A DNA stretch of 64,000 nucleotides from Lucinisca nassula. Lineage: Eukaryota > Mollusca > Bivalvia > Lucinida > Lucinidae. The number at the start of each line of letters is the position of its first letter. The stretch's first letter is position 1. Both the position numbers and the translations under genes were made by a program. The notes under the pieces are model-generated. The model worked only from the letters and a program-made list of their open reading frames with translations. It ran no database searches and had not been told where the DNA came from. The stretch spans positions 66,176,406 to 66,240,405 of the forward strand of contig OY757010.1 in assembly GCA_963580285.1 (NCBI GenBank). Reading direction: 5' to 3'. Shown here in pieces: positions 42,713-54,540 of this stretch.

Positions 42713-45637
42713 ATCTGTGCCTTATGGTTTTGGAAAAGAAGATTTTTTTTTTTAAGTTTTTTTTCCAGTATAAGTCAATAGAAGCTAATGAGCCCTGGGG
42801 TTTGGCCAATTTTGACCCAAAGGGCATGGTTGGCAGGATTTATGTAGGCGACCATTTTGTGTTGCTATATACTAAATATCTAAGGTCTGTATTTCATGGT
42901 TTCAAAGAAGATGTTTGAAGCTTTTTTCCATTATAAGTTTGTTGGAGTTAAGGGGCCACAGGATTTGGCCAATTTGGACTAAATATCTAAGTTCTGTGCT
43001 TCACAGTTTCTGAGAAGAAGATTTTTTAAGCTTTCTTCCATTATGAGTCTATGGGAGGTAAGGGGCACCGGGACGTGGCCCATTTGGACCCCAGGGGCAT
43101 GATTAGCAGGAAATATGTAGGTGATCACTTGCTGTTGCTACATGCTAAATATCTTAGCTCTGGGCCCTATGGTTTCAGAGCAGAAGATTTTTGAGGCTTT
43201 TCTCCATTATGAGTCTATGGGAGCTAAGGGGGTCCAAGGGTGTGGCCCATTTGGACCCCAGGGGCATGATTGGCAGGATTTAAGTAGGTGACCACTTGTC
43301 ATTGCCACATGCTAAATATCTAAGCTCTGGGCCCTGTGGTTTCAGAGAGGAAGATTTTTGAAGCTTTTTTTCCATTATGAGTCTATAGGAGCTAAGGGGC
43401 CCCGGGGCGTGACTCGTTTGGACCACAGGGGCATGATTGGCAGGAATTATGTAGGTGACCACTTGCCGTTGCTACATGTTAAATATCTGAGCTCTGGGCC
43501 CTGTGGTTTCAGAGAAGAAGATTTTTGAAGCTTTTTTCTATTATGAGTCAATGGGAGCTAAGGGGCCCCAGGGTGTGGCCAATTTGGACCCCAGGGGCAT
43601 GATTGGCAGGATTTATGTAGGTGACCACTTGCCGTTGCTTCATGCTAATTACCTAAGCTCTGGGCCCTGCGGTTTCAGCAGAGAAGATTTTTGAAGCTTT
43701 TTTCCATTTTGAGTCTATGGGAGCGAAGGGGCCCTGGGGCGTGGCCCATTTGGAACCCAGGGGCATGATTGGCAGGAATTATGTAGGTGACCACTTGCCG
43801 TTGCTACATGCTGAATATCTAAGCTCTGGGCCCTGTGGTTTCAGAGAAGATTTTTAAAATTTTTCCCTTTATAAGTCTATGGGAGCTATATGTTGCCATG
43901 GCAACCAGAATTGCAATCTGATCAGCCCAAAAACCTTATGCAGCCTTTCCCCCTATCTGATGATGCTTCACATAAAATTTGAATATCTAAGCTCTGGGCC
44001 CTTAGGGTTTCAGAGAAGAAGATTTTTGAAGCTTTTTCCATTATGAGTCTATGGGAGCTAAGGGGCCCCAGGGCGTGGCCTGTTTGGACCCCAGGAGCAT
44101 GATTGGCAGGATTTATGTAGGTGACCACTTGCCGTTGCTACATGCAAAATTTCTAAGCTCTGGGCTCTGTGGTTTCAGAGAAGAAGATTTTTGAAGCTTT
44201 TTTTTCCATTATGAGTCTATGGGAGTTAAGGGGCCCCGGGGCGTGGCCCATTTGGAACCCAGGGGCATGATTGGCAGGAATTATGTAGGAGACCACTTTC
44301 CGTTGCTACATGCTAAATATCTAAGCTCTGGGCCCTGTGGTTTAAGAGAGGAAGATTTTTGAACCTTTTTTTCCATTATGAGTATATAGGAGCTAAGGGG
44401 CCCCGGGGTGTGGCCAATTTGGACCCCAGGGGCATGATTGGCAGGAATTATATAGGTTACCACTTGCCATTGCTACATGCTAAATATCTAAGCTCTGGGC
44501 CCTGTGGTTTCAGAGAAGAAGATTTTTGAAGCTTTTTTCCATTCTGAGTCTATTGGAGCGAAGGGGCCCTGGGTTGTGGCCCATTTGGAACCCAGGGGCA
44601 TGATTGGCAGGAATTATGTAGTTGACCACTTGCCCTTCCTACATGCTAAATATCTAAGCTCTGGGCCCTGTGGTTTCAGAGAAGAAGATTTTTGAAGCTT
44701 TTTTCCATTATAAGTCTATAGGAGCTAATGGGCCCCGGGCGTGGTCTGTTTGGACCCCAGGGGCATGATTGGCAGGAATTATGTAGTTGACCACTTGCCC
44801 TTCCTACATGCTAAATATCTAAGCTCTGGGCCCTGTGGTTTCAGAGAAGAAGATTTTTGAAGCTTTTTTTCCATTATGAGTCTATGGGAGCGAAGGGGCC
44901 CTGGGGCGTGGCCCATTTGGAACCCAGGGGCATGATTGGCAGGAATTATGTAGTTGACCATTTGCCCTTGCTACATGCTAAATATCTAAGCTCTGGGCCC
45001 TGTGGTTTCAGAGAAGAAGATTTTTGAAGCTTTTTTCCATTATGAGTCTATTGGAGCGAAGGGGCCCCCGGGCATGGCCCTTTCTGAACCCAGGGGCATG
45101 ATTGGCAGGAATTATGTAGGTGACCATTTGCCATTGCCACATGCTAAATATCTAAGCTCTGGGCCCTGTGGTTTCAGAGAAGAAGATTTTTGAAGCTTTT
45201 TTTTCCATTATGAGTCTATGGGAGCGAAGGGGCCCCAGGGCGTGGCCCATTTGGCACCCAGGGGCATGATTGGCAGGAATTATGTAGTTGACCATTTGCC
45301 CTTGCTACATGCTAAATATCTAAGCTCTGGGCCCTGTGGTTTCAGAGAAGATTTTTAAAATTTTTCCCTTTATAAGTCTATGGGAGCTATATGTTGCCAT
45401 GGCAACCAGAATTCCAATCTGATCAGCCCAAAAACCTTATGCAGCCTTTCCCCCTACCTGATGATGCTTCACATAAAATTTGATCAAGATTGGCCATGGG
45501 GTATTGGAGATATACTTATTTGAAATTGTTTACGGACGGACGGACGGACTCACGCACGCACGCACGCACTCACAACGGACAACGGACAAAAAGTGATCCC
45601 AAAAGCTCACCTCGTCACTACGTGACAGGTGAGCTAA

Positions 45638-45867
45638 AAAAAAAAGAGGTCCATAACAAGTAGTAGCTTTCACAGAAAGAAAAGATGTCCATGGGCAGAG
45701 CTCTGACACAGAATTGCTATCACATTGTACAAGTCCAAGAGGCCCATAAGAAGTAAAAGTTTTCACACAAAAAAGTGGCTCACGGGCAGAGCTCTGGAAC
45801 AGAATTTCTATCACATTTGGTACAAGCCCGTATTTGGTGTCATATTTGTACAGGACAGTACAAAATA
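45638..45867. other. no gene recognised
   Basis: A ~75-bp unit with AGAGGTCCATAA/AGAGGCCCATAA, GGCAGAGCTCTG and AGAATTKCTATCACATT occurs twice (45650-45725, 45739-45815). Confidence 0.6.
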
Positions 45868-46215
45868 CAGTAAAACTTCGATGGCTTGAACACCGATGGT
45901 TCATTTACCATGGCTGAGTCGAACCTGTTCTTGAGTCCCAAGGGAATTTCTCCACACAAGAAAAAGGGAGGGTAGTTAAGGATTTTTTTTCCTATTCTCT
46001 TGTAAATGTATGCTGTGTGTACCCATTAGAATCGCCTCTATGAGGCGATTCTAATGAGTACACACAGCATACATTTTTGTTATAGAACACCGAAAAGATG
46101 TCCCAAAATTAAGGCTGTTATGTTTCCTGGCGGTAACCCTCAGTGGCTCGAACTACCCCTGTCTCGAACAGATTTTCATGGTCCCAAAGGTGTTCGAGCC
46201 ATTGAAGTTCTACTG
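45868..46215. mobile_element. pogo/Tigger-like MITE with P3-type core palindrome
   Basis: The inverted ends (about 29 bp) begin CAGTARAACTTCRATGGC and are bounded by TA on both sides (45866-45867, 46216-46217). TA target sites and CAGTNGAAC-type ends are typical of the pogo/Tigger branch of Tc1/mariner. The centre is a perfect 35-bp-arm palindrome (46004-46076) around CTC-TAT-GAG, close to the P3 palindrome. Confidence 0.8.
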
Positions 46216-46384
46216 TATATAGCTACGAACTCTTCACCACGATGGGCCACTGTCTATCCTATCTCCTGACTGTCTTATTCTGGACTGACTAGCACTGGCA
46301 GATGAAGTTTCATGTGGCCAAATGTCATTCTATGAGGGTGTCACAGAATCTTCCTGACAATCAGATTAAGTTTGGTTATTCACT
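46216..46384. other. unassigned spacer
   Basis: Unique-looking sequence between the pogo-like MITE and element G. Confidence 0.4.
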
Positions 46385-46962
46385 ACACCACCAAACTTTG
46401 GAGCAGGTTCAATCCGCCAACATAAAGCTCCCATAGACTTACAATGGGAAAAATTAAATAATCTTCTCTGAAACCACAGGGCCCAGAGCTTAGATATTTA
46501 GCTTGTAGCAATGTCAAGTGGTCACCTACATAAATCCTGCCAATCATGCCCTTGGGGTCCAAACTGGCCAAATCCTGTGGCCCCTTAACTCCATTAAACT
46601 TATAATGGAAAAAAGCTTCCAAAATCTTCTTCTCTGAAACCATGAAGTACAGACCTTAGATATTTAGTTTATACCAACATAAAATGGTCTCCTACATAAA
46701 TCCTGCCAACCATGCCCTTTGGGTCAAAATTGGCCACGCCGCAGGGCTCATTAGCTCCTTGGCAACATATAGCTCCCATAAACTTACAATGGGAAAATCT
46801 TACTGGAATAATATAATGGAAAAAACTTCAAAAATCTTCTTCTCGGAAACCATAAGGCCCAGAGCTTAGATATTTAGTATGTAGCAATGTCATGTGGTCT
46901 CCTACACCAATAATTTTCTGGTACACAGGTGAGCGATATAGGGCCACTAGGCCCTCTTGTTT
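46385..46962 (-). mobile_element. tandem-core element G, 5' part
   Basis: On the minus strand: AACAAGAGGGCCTAGTGGCC, ATCGCTCACCTGTGTACCAG, AAAATTATTGGTGTAGGAGA, then E/F-type monomers. It has neither the SINE-C nor the SINE-B of E, so it shows both pre-insertion states. It lacks the 3' hairpin. Confidence 0.82.
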
Positions 46963-47930
46963 GCTTAAAGCAAAACTTCAATTGAATTGGTAACAGATCT
47001 ATTTGAAACTATCTGCTGACATGAAACTGATCTAAACATGGCAGAATCTCAAAATAAATTGGTAATAGATCAATCTGAAACAATCAGATCTAAACATGGC
47101 AGAATCTCAAAATGTACCCAAGCTGATCAGATACCCTTCAAGCTTTTGCTGCGAGCATGTCATTGCTGGTTCTCGAGTATTTCGTCAACTTCATCTTTAA
47201 CCAATGAAATGCCATGAAAAACTGGATCTGAAAATGTCTGTTTATGTCGTCTGCTTCATCTTCTTACAAACTTTTCAAACATATTTTTGCATACATGCCA
47301 ATGGTGTGGACCCTGATCAGACTGCTCCTTTAGGAGCAGTCTGATCTGGGTCCACACTGTTTGCAACGACTTCAAAGTAACCAGCAGATGACAATGCAGA
47401 CGACAAAAGTTTTGATTGGTATCTTAAGGATTAAAGACATAAACATGTATCTAGATCTTCTCTTTTCTGTCCTTTTGTTTGTCTGTCTGTGTATCACCTA
47501 ATAAAATGGGACTTGGGTGTCACAAACTTTTTGTTTGGACCCATGTTCAAAGATATAGTACTGGTTCCCTTTGGAGTTGATCGGATAAGCTTCACCCATT
47601 CTCAATATCAAAGCTGAGTAACACATATTTTTCTGGTGCGAAAAGGACTCGTTTTTTTTTTTCTGAAACAAATCCAGCTTCCATTTTCGTATTTTGATGT
47701 TTTTGCAGTATCCAGATTTTTTTTTTTCCAGGGTGAAAAATATAAAACTAAAATATCACATTGAAATGGTATATATTATTTCTGTTTCATAGCAATATAT
47801 ACATATCTACAACAAAATAAAAAAAAAAAAAAAAACTATGGATTTAAACATGCTTGAAAACATGGATTTTTAATTCTCTGCATGCTGGGTATTTTTTTTG
47901 CAGAAGACAACATTTTGAAATATTTTCATA
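46963..47930. other. no gene; P1 core at 47300-47372
   Basis: GTGTGGACCCTGATCAGACT, CCTTTAGG and its complement form a P1-like hairpin ending GTCCACACTGTTTGC. The rest is AT-rich and unassigned, with poly-A near 47818-47835. Confidence 0.55.
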
Positions 47931-48037
47931 ATTTTCCCAGAAAACATTTGACATCTCCTGCAAATTGTCTCCTATGTAGACAATCTCCTATGGAGACAAT
48001 TTGCATTAGATGTGAAGTCCTGTTTTCTGGGAAAAAT
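47931..48037. mobile_element. palindromic element P4
   Basis: The outer arms ATTTTCCCAGAAAAC and GTTTTCTGGGAAAAAT and the inner arms CAAATTGTCTCC and GGAGACAATTTG surround a second small hairpin. A frame across it is a shadow. Confidence 0.7.
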
Positions 48038-48234
48038 AAGAAAAATATCAACAATTTGTCATCTACTGAATTAGCCTATAGAGTGGTAAAGGTTAACATG
48101 CTTCAAAAATCATACACACCACAACCTCTTTTTTACATGTGACACAGTACCGCAAAAATCCTAAAAAATTTGGACACCTTGAGGACTTGCTGTAATTTTC
48201 CTAAAATTTTAACAAATTTGTTTCATGATCCAAG

Positions 48235-48330
48235 GTGCAGATGGAATGGCAAACAGTGTAGTCCTTTATCAGACTGCTTCTCCGGTAGCTGTCTGATCTG
48301 GGTCAACCCTGTTTGCTTAGGCATATCTGT
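48235..48330. mobile_element. P1 core fragment
   Basis: GGCAAACAGTGTAGTCC, then AGACTGCTTCTCCGGTAG, and back through CTGATCTGGGTCAACCCTGT. Only the central hairpin remains. Confidence 0.65.
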
Positions 48331-48480
48331 CCCAATGCTTAGGATCATTACCATATACAGTTATTTAATAGGTCAAACCTATTGTCTCCAAGGAGTTGTG
48401 GACGAACTGAAGCACTAATGTCGGAGGCTGGAGGCCAAGGGCAGTAGTGCATCAGGTTGTAGCAGTATTATAATGTTGTT

Positions 48481-48607
48481 AATCAAATAATTTCGTATTG
48501 GCCCAGTTACAGGTCCGAGGTCTGCTGTATTGGCACGAGGCCGAAGGCCGAGGCCAATACAGCTGACCGTGGACCTGTAACTGGGCCAATACGAAATTAC
48601 TTGATTA
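48481..48607. mobile_element. palindromic element P5
   Basis: About 60-bp arms run from AATCAAATAATTTCGTATTG and GCCCAGTTACAGGTCC to their complements ending TACGAAATTACTTGATT. The centre is AGGCCGAAGGCC. A related half is at 31405-31515. Confidence 0.8.
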
Positions 48608-48625
48608 ATGACAATTTTATAATTT

Positions 48626-49007
48626 GACGCAATTGAAAACATAATTTATGATTTTTGAATATTAGTTGACCTTGTGTAATATAGGATAATCAATTAATAA
48701 TGTCCAATATTGTTCAAACACCCATCAAATAACTGTTTTATTACCCAATTCAGCATACGGACATATTATTTTATGGACACTTTCCTGTGTGATGGGAATC
48801 CCTCCTCTGATGGCGTTGTTTACATTTCTGTGCAAGGTGGTCACATGCTGTTGCCTAGATATGGTTCTCGGTTTCAACTGCGGTAAAGTCAAAATGATGT
48901 TAACAGGAAAACCAACACAAACATCAAATGGTCAAAAATACTGGACAGTGATATAGTTAACTGGGGTTAAAATTGGTTCAAATAGAAGTGGAGGCAATGA
49001 TAAAAAT
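48626..49007. other. no gene recognised
   Basis: AT-rich unassigned sequence. Confidence 0.4.
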
Positions 49008-49140
49008 CAATACAGTTAACCCACAGCTCCCATCAGAGACACCAAAGGGAAAGAAACACAAACATGAAACAACAGACCCTAATGGAAACACCAATAGCGG
49101 AAAGCCAAAAGGACATCAAACTCTAACCATAGCCAAAAAT
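49008..49140 (+). repeat. dispersed repeat, inverted partner of 4886-5000
   Basis: TTAACCCACAGCTCCCATCA, ACACCAAAGGGAAAG and GCGGAAAGCCAAAAGGA are the complement of the 4.9-kb copy in the same order. Confidence 0.8.
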
Positions 49141-49719
49141 ACATCTAAACACTTTTTATAAGACTGGGTAATAATTTGGATTATAACATGTTTTAAAGCC
49201 GGATCCCCAAAATGTACAGATTGCATTGAAAATGACCATAAATGATCATTTTTCTACATAATGTAAACATTTCTATTTGGCTATCAGAGAGGATTTTTTT
49301 TTGTATTATTGAATTTATTGAACAAGTTGAGGGAAAGGGATAAAATGTGAGGCTTAGCCTAGCATTTTATTCCTTTTCAATGAGTTTAATAAATCCAATA
49401 ATACATGAGCATAAATGCAAGATTCTATTTGGTATATGACATTTAAAACACATTTAATTTACAATTTTTGCACAAAAATGTCAATATTCTGCCGTTAGTA
49501 TTGCTATGTCATTGTCGTTGAGGATGTTGTACGTGTATTAAGGGATGTATTAACTAATTTGCATATTTAATCCACTGGATTACCACATTTAGTACATGGC
49601 ATTATAACATTTTCAGATGCGATGTCATATGATATCACACACTTGTTTAACTCACATGGTTTGAGATTTGGACCTCAACAATACTGTTATTAAGAGGTTA
49701 TGGTGTATTGCATATTATT
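49141..49719. other. no gene; weak inverted repeat
   Basis: GTATTATTGAATTTATTGAA and TTTAATAAATCCAATAATAC (about 49302-49401), with inner GGGATAAAATG/CATTTTATTCC, form a ~100-bp imperfect palindrome. Confidence 0.5.
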
Positions 49720-49957
49720 TGAGCCAGCCCATGACAAAACCTACAATAATATGTGCGTCCAGCATAGGATCAGATCAGCCTGCGCATCCATATAGTCTAA
49801 CCAGAGACTTCTCTTGCTGCATGAAGTAGCATTGGGCCCTAAGCTATCCCTGGAGCGCACAGCAAAGACTCTGATCAGACTGCGCGGATGTGCAGGCTGA
49901 TCTGAGTCTTCCCTGGGTGCACATGTCTTATTGTAGGTTTTGTCATGCGCTGGCTCA
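49720..49957. mobile_element. MITE P6 with 30-bp inverted ends
   Basis: The ends begin TGAGCCAGCSCATGACAAAA and match over 30 bp with one mismatch. The middle has GATCAGATCAGCCTGCGCAT and its partner GCAGGCTGATCTGAGTC. A left-end fragment lies at 63800-63890. Confidence 0.85.
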
Positions 49958-49989
49958 TTTTATACTTAGCAGTGAAATCAATGCATATC

Positions 49990-50391
49990 TGAAACAAACT
50001 AGAGCTGTCAGGGGGTCAGACTATAGCCCCACTGCAGCACTATTAGAGGAGAAAGACCCATATTTTGAATTCATGCTTAGTTCTTAACCAGGTACATCGC
50101 TTTAGGACAAGGTAACATGGCATAACTGCACGAGTTATGAGCCCTTTTTCACTGTTTGGCCATTACATCTTCCTTACTTTAGAGACTAAGGGTGTTATAA
50201 GTTTCATTGAGTTAGGACCACAAACATAAAAGTTATTTTAATTTTCTGAAAACCTACCAAGGGACATTACTCTAAGAGTTATGGACCACTGGCCCCTTTT
50301 ACAGCTAGTCATTGTCTATGTTTATACAAACTTTCAGCTTTTTAGCTTTTATAGTTCTTGAGAAATCTGATACAAATAATTTAATATTTTC
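49990..50391. other. fragment of another tandem-core-like family
   Basis: ACTAGAGCTGTCAGGGGG, then AACATGGCATAACTGCAC and AAGGGACATTACTCTAAG resemble monomers of the 5-6 kb repeats. No complete ends are visible. Confidence 0.4.
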
Positions 50392-52635
50392 AACAAGAGG
50401 GCCCACAGGGCCCTGGTTCGCTCACCTGTGTGTCACTGTCTTGAGTACATTCTATTTTTAGCTATGGTGGCCATCTCATTCGAACTTAAATGAGATATTG
50501 TCCAGATGATCATTCTGAGCAAGTTTTATGAGGATTTGACTAAAACTGTGGCCTCTTAGAGTGTTAAAAATGTTTTTTCTATGATTTGACCTGCTGACCT
50601 ACTTTCTGACCCGACATGACCCATATTCGAACTTGACCGAGATATTGTCAAGATGATCATTCTGAGCAAGTTTGATGATGATCGGACCAAAACTGGGGCC
50701 TCTAGTGTGTCCACAAGGTTTTTCAACAATCTGACCTACTGACCTACTTACTGACCAGATATGATCCATATTGGAAATTAACTGAGATATTGTCAAATGA
50801 TCATTTTGAGCAAGTTTGATGATGATCGGACCAAAACTGTGGCCTCAAGTGTGTTCAAAGGGTTTTTCTATGATTTTACCTACTGACCTACTTTTTTGGA
50901 CCAACATGACCCATATTCGAACTTGACTCAGATATTGTCAAGATGATCATTCTGGGTAAGTTTGATGATGATCTGACCTAAACTGTGGCCTCTAGTATGT
51001 TCACAAGGTTTTTCTATGATTTGACCTACTGACCTACTTTTTGACTTGACATGACCCATATTCGAACTTGACTGAGATATTGTCAAGACTATCATTCTGA
51101 GCAAATTTGATGACGATTGGACCAAAACTGTGGCCTCTAAGTGTGTTCACAAGGTTTTTCTCTGATTTGACCTACTGACCTACTTTTTGACTTGACATGA
51201 CCCATATTCGAACTTGACTGAGATATTGTCAAGACTATCATTCTGAGCAAATTTGATGATGATTGGACCAAAACTGTGGCCTCTAAGTGTGTTCACAAGG
51301 TTTTTCTATGAATTGACCTACTGACCTACTTTGTGACCTGACATGACCCATATTCGAACACGACCAAGATATTATCAAGATGATCATTCTGAGCAAGTTT
51401 GATGATGATTGGACATAAATTGTGGCCTCTAGTGTGTTCAGAAGGTTTTTCTATGATTTGACCGACTGACCTACTTTTTTCCCTGACAACACCCATATTC
51501 AAACTTGACTGCGGTATTGTCAAGATGATCATTTTGGGCAAGTTTGATGATGATCGGACCAAAACTGTGGCCTCTAGTGTCTTCACAAGGTTTTTTTTCT
51601 GATTTGACCTACTGACCTACTTTTTGACCCGACATGACCCATATTCAAACTTGACCAAGATATTTTGTGGTGGTACAAATTCTGTGAAAGTATAGTTAAA
51701 ATAAAATCATAAATGAAACAGCTATCATGCAGACAAGACAAAAATAGGCAATTTTTGCCCTTTCAGGGGCCCTAACTCTTTAACACATAATGGGATATGG
51801 CTGGTTCAAGAAAGGAACCCAGATCTCATGGTGGTACAAGTTGTGTGCAAGTCTGGTTAAAATCAAATCATAAATGAAGATGCTATCGTGCGGACAAGAC
51901 CAAAATAGGCAATTTTTGCCCTTTCAGGGGCCGTAACTCCGTAACACATGATGGGATATGGCTGGGTCAAGAAAGGAACCCAGATCTCAAGGTGGTACAA
52001 GTTGTGTGCAAGTTTAGTTAAAATCAAATCATAAATGAAACAGCTATCATGCAGACATGACCAAAATAGGCAATTTTTTGCCCTTTCAGGGGCTGTAACT
52101 CCGTAACACATGATGGGATATGGCTGGTTCAAGAAAGGAACCCAGATCTCATGGTGGTACAAGTTGTGTGCAAGTCTGGTTAAAATCAAATCATAAATGA
52201 AGAAGCTATCGTGCGGACAAGACCAAAATAGGCAATTTTTGGCCTTTCAGGGGCCTTAACTCCATAACACATGATGGGATATGGTTGGTTCAAGAAAGGA
52301 ACCCAAATCTCATGGTGGTACAAATTGTGTGCAAGTCTGATTAAAATCAAATCATAAATGAAGATGCTATCGTGCGGACATGACCAAAATAGGCAATTTT
52401 TGCCCTTTCAGGGGCCGTAACTCCGCAAGACATGATGGGATATGGCTGGTTCAAGAAAGGAACCCAGATCTCATGGTGGTACAAGTTGTGAGCAAGTCTG
52501 GTTTAAATCAAATCATAAATGAAGATGCTATCATGCGGACAAGAAATTGTTTACGCACGGACGCACGCACGGACGGACGACGGACAAAATGTGATCACAA
52601 AAGCTCACCTTGTCACTACGTGACAGGTGAGCTAA
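50392..52635 (+). mobile_element. tandem-core element H (type I, two different core arrays)
   Basis: 5' AACAAGAGGGCCCACAGGGC, then GGTTCGCTCACCTGTG. Array 1 has about eight ~146-bp units (TTTGACCTACTGACCTACTT, GATATTGTCAAGATGATCAT). Array 2 has about five ~161-bp units (CACATGATGGGATATGG, CAATTTTTGCCCTTTCAGGG). The end has AATTGTTTACGCACGGACGC, AATGTGATCACAAAAGCTCA and the hairpin AGCTCACC-TTGTCAC-TAC-GTGACA-GGTGAGCTAA. It is non-coding. The ends are nearly the same as those of E and F but the core is unrelated. Confidence 0.85.
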
Positions 52636-52694
52636 AAATGACCTAACAAGGAACATAACTTGAAGATCATTATAGTATTGTCAAAACATGTCAA

Positions 52695-53031
52695 ACCGGC
52701 CCCAACAGCTCAGTTTGTAGAGTGTCCGCTCGGGGGGAACGGGAGGTCACGGGTTCGATCCCGGGCCGCGACATACTAAAGTCGTTAAGAATGGTACTGG
52801 CTGCTCCCCGCTTGGCACTCAGATTTACGGGGTAGAGCTAGGACTGGTCGACCCAGTGTCAGGATAATGTGACTGGGTGTGGTATCATGTAATGTGTCTG
52901 GGACATGATACTTCAGTGAGGCAGCACTATAAAAGTGAGCATTGAGCTCCGTGTCGCAACCAGACACCATCGTGATTTGACTGAAAAATTGTTGTAAGCG
53001 ACGTTAAACCCGAATTCCACACACACACACA
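52695..53031 (+). mobile_element. SINE-D, tRNA-derived, perfect 13-bp target-site duplication
   Basis: Head GGCCCCAACAGCTCAGTTTG (A box) and B box GGGTTCGATCCC. Body GGACTGGTCGACCCAGTGTC. Tail AAGCGACGTTAAACCCGAAT, then (AC)n. The duplication CAAAACATGTCAA is exact (52682-52694, 53032-53044). Confidence 0.92.
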
Positions 53032-53044
53032 CAAAACATGTCAA

Positions 53045-53560
53045 GTAGGCTAATATTTTTGAAAAAACAAAAAAATTAGAAACTTTTGCAGAATCTGAGA
53101 TCTATCTCTTTTCAAGGTAATTGTTTTGCGGTTAGTTGTTAATTCGAACACAAAAAAACATGATCAATTATGAACTCATCTGCCACAAACAAGTAATCAT
53201 CATGTAAACGGATTGTCAAATTGCTACAGTTAACCCTCTCTGATACAGGCATCAGTTGTAATGACTGAACTCATTATAACAACAATTGCAATGGAATGAA
53301 TCCTTAGCTCAGGGCTTTGCCTCGGTTTTGATTGGCATGGGCATTCCTTCAATTGGAACAGCCTATTATATTGATTCCATGGTCATGTAAGATGTTTGTA
53401 ATATAATACTGCAAGAAAAAAATGTTATAGACTGTAATGCATACTGAGCGAGACAATTCTAACAAATGTCTATAGTATTTGTTTCTTAGAATAATAATTA
53501 AGGGGGAAAACACCCTTTATTTCTATCATAGTCCTTGTTGGCATTCTTTATAACAGCAAA
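53045..53560. other. no gene recognised
   Basis: Unassigned AT-rich sequence. Confidence 0.4.
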
Positions 53561-53775
53561 TGTTAACCCAGTGCATACTAGTGGACTCTTCCATTGCCAT
53601 ATGTTGGACAAGTCCATTTGTCATATAAGGAGTGGTAGGCCTATTTTTTCGGTTTTATTCCATTTTTTACGGAAAATTGTTAGTAAATAGTACAAGCTCT
53701 GGTCAGACGCGTCTGATCTGGGCCTGCACTGGTTGCCAAGGTACCTTTTTAGGGGTTTCCCGCCTGCAATGGATT
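53561..53775. mobile_element. P1-related MITE (P1b)
   Basis: TTAACCCAGTGCATACTAGT, GGACAAGTCCATTTGTCATA, then TCTGGTCAGACGCGTCTGAT and GGGCCTGCACTGGTTGCC, ending at GGATTAACCC. A minus-strand fragment of the same subfamily lies at 60085-60170. Confidence 0.7.
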
Positions 53776-54003
53776 AACCCTTTTTGTACCAAATGAAATC
53801 TTCCTCCTTATATAGACGAACAGTACATTTCAAAATTAAGGGGTGTCAGGTTGTGTTTTCTTCAAAATTTATTTGGAAAATGGAGTAGCTTTTTGCAAAC
53901 AGTGTAGGCCCTGATCAGACGCCGCATTCTGCGGCGTCTGATCTGGGCCTACACTGTTTGCCAGGCTACTGGTTTTGGGGTTTCTGGTACAAAATGGGTT
54001 TAG
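53776..54003. mobile_element. P1 MITE, best copy
   Basis: Ends AACCCTTTTTGTACCAAAT and TGGTACAAAATGGGTTTA. The central palindrome at 53896-53961 has 31-bp arms (GCAAACAGTGTAGGCCC ... CGCCGC/GCGGCG), almost perfect. It is joined directly to the P1b element on its left. Confidence 0.88.
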
Positions 54004-54074
54004 GAACAAAATACTGTCGTTATAACGAGGGTCCTCTGTACTCATGATGATAATTATTCTAATAAACCAACACA

Positions 54075-54270
54075 TGATGCAGTGAAACTTCAAAGACATT
54101 AACAAACATGGCACATTTACCATTGTTGAGTCAAACTGGTTTTTGAATCCTGAAGTTTTTCCCATAATTCCAGACAACTTTTCAGGGATGCTTAAAGGAT
54201 ATTTTTTCTTATTCCATCTTGAAAATGTATGTTGCGTGTATTCATTATAATCCCCTTGATGAGGCAATAC
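54075..54270 (+). mobile_element. pogo-like MITE, left half
   Basis: CAGTGAAACTTCAAAGACAT, TTGTTGAGTCAAACTGG and GAAAATGTATGTTGCGTGTA parallel 45868-46050. The right half is missing. Confidence 0.65.
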
Positions 54271-54309
54271 ATGTACTACCATAACGATCCCAAGTATTGG
54301 GACAGATAG

Positions 54310-54370
54310 GGCTCAGAAAACAGTGCAGACCCAGCTCAGACAGATCAGGGTCTACACTATTTGCCATTTG
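54310..54370. mobile_element. P1 core fragment
   Basis: CAGTGCAGACCCAGCTCAGA, then GATCAGGGTCTACACTATTT, a shortened P1 palindrome. Confidence 0.6.
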
Positions 54371-54540
54371 GATTCCCTGCAGGATCATGAAACAAATTGT
54401 TCAAATTTTAGGAGAATAATAGCAAGACCTCAAGATATCCGAATTTTTGTTATTTTTATGCAGATTAGTACACACAACATGTACCTTTATTTTATAGAAA
54501 AGATATCCTGATGTCATCCCCAATATGCCTGGTGATCTGG

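Larger units (their letters stand above)
42216..45637 (+). mobile_element. tandem-core element E (type I)
   Basis: 5' AACAAGAGGGCCCAATGGCC, then ATATCGCTCACCTGTGTACC. The core is ~166-168-bp monomers (GGCATGATTGGCAGGAATTA, TAAATATCTAAGCTCTGGGC, GGTTTCAGAGAAGAAGATTT). A closing block follows (GTTGCCATGGCAACCAGAAT, CCTTATGCAGCCTTTCC), then ATTGTTTACGGACGGACGG, GCAC repeats, AAGTGATCCCAAAAGCTCAC and the hairpin AGCTCACC-TCGTCAC-TAC-GTGACA-GGTGAGCTAA. It carries SINE-C (42264-42487) and a SINE-B piece (42560-42712). Confidence 0.85.

Noticed and set aside
45530..45904. 124-codon minus-strand frame
   Set aside because: It crosses the 3' hairpin and microsatellite of element E and a local duplication, so it is composite repeat sequence.
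47882..48142. 86-codon frame
   Set aside because: It spans the P4 palindrome, and its Cys-rich look comes from the paired arms.
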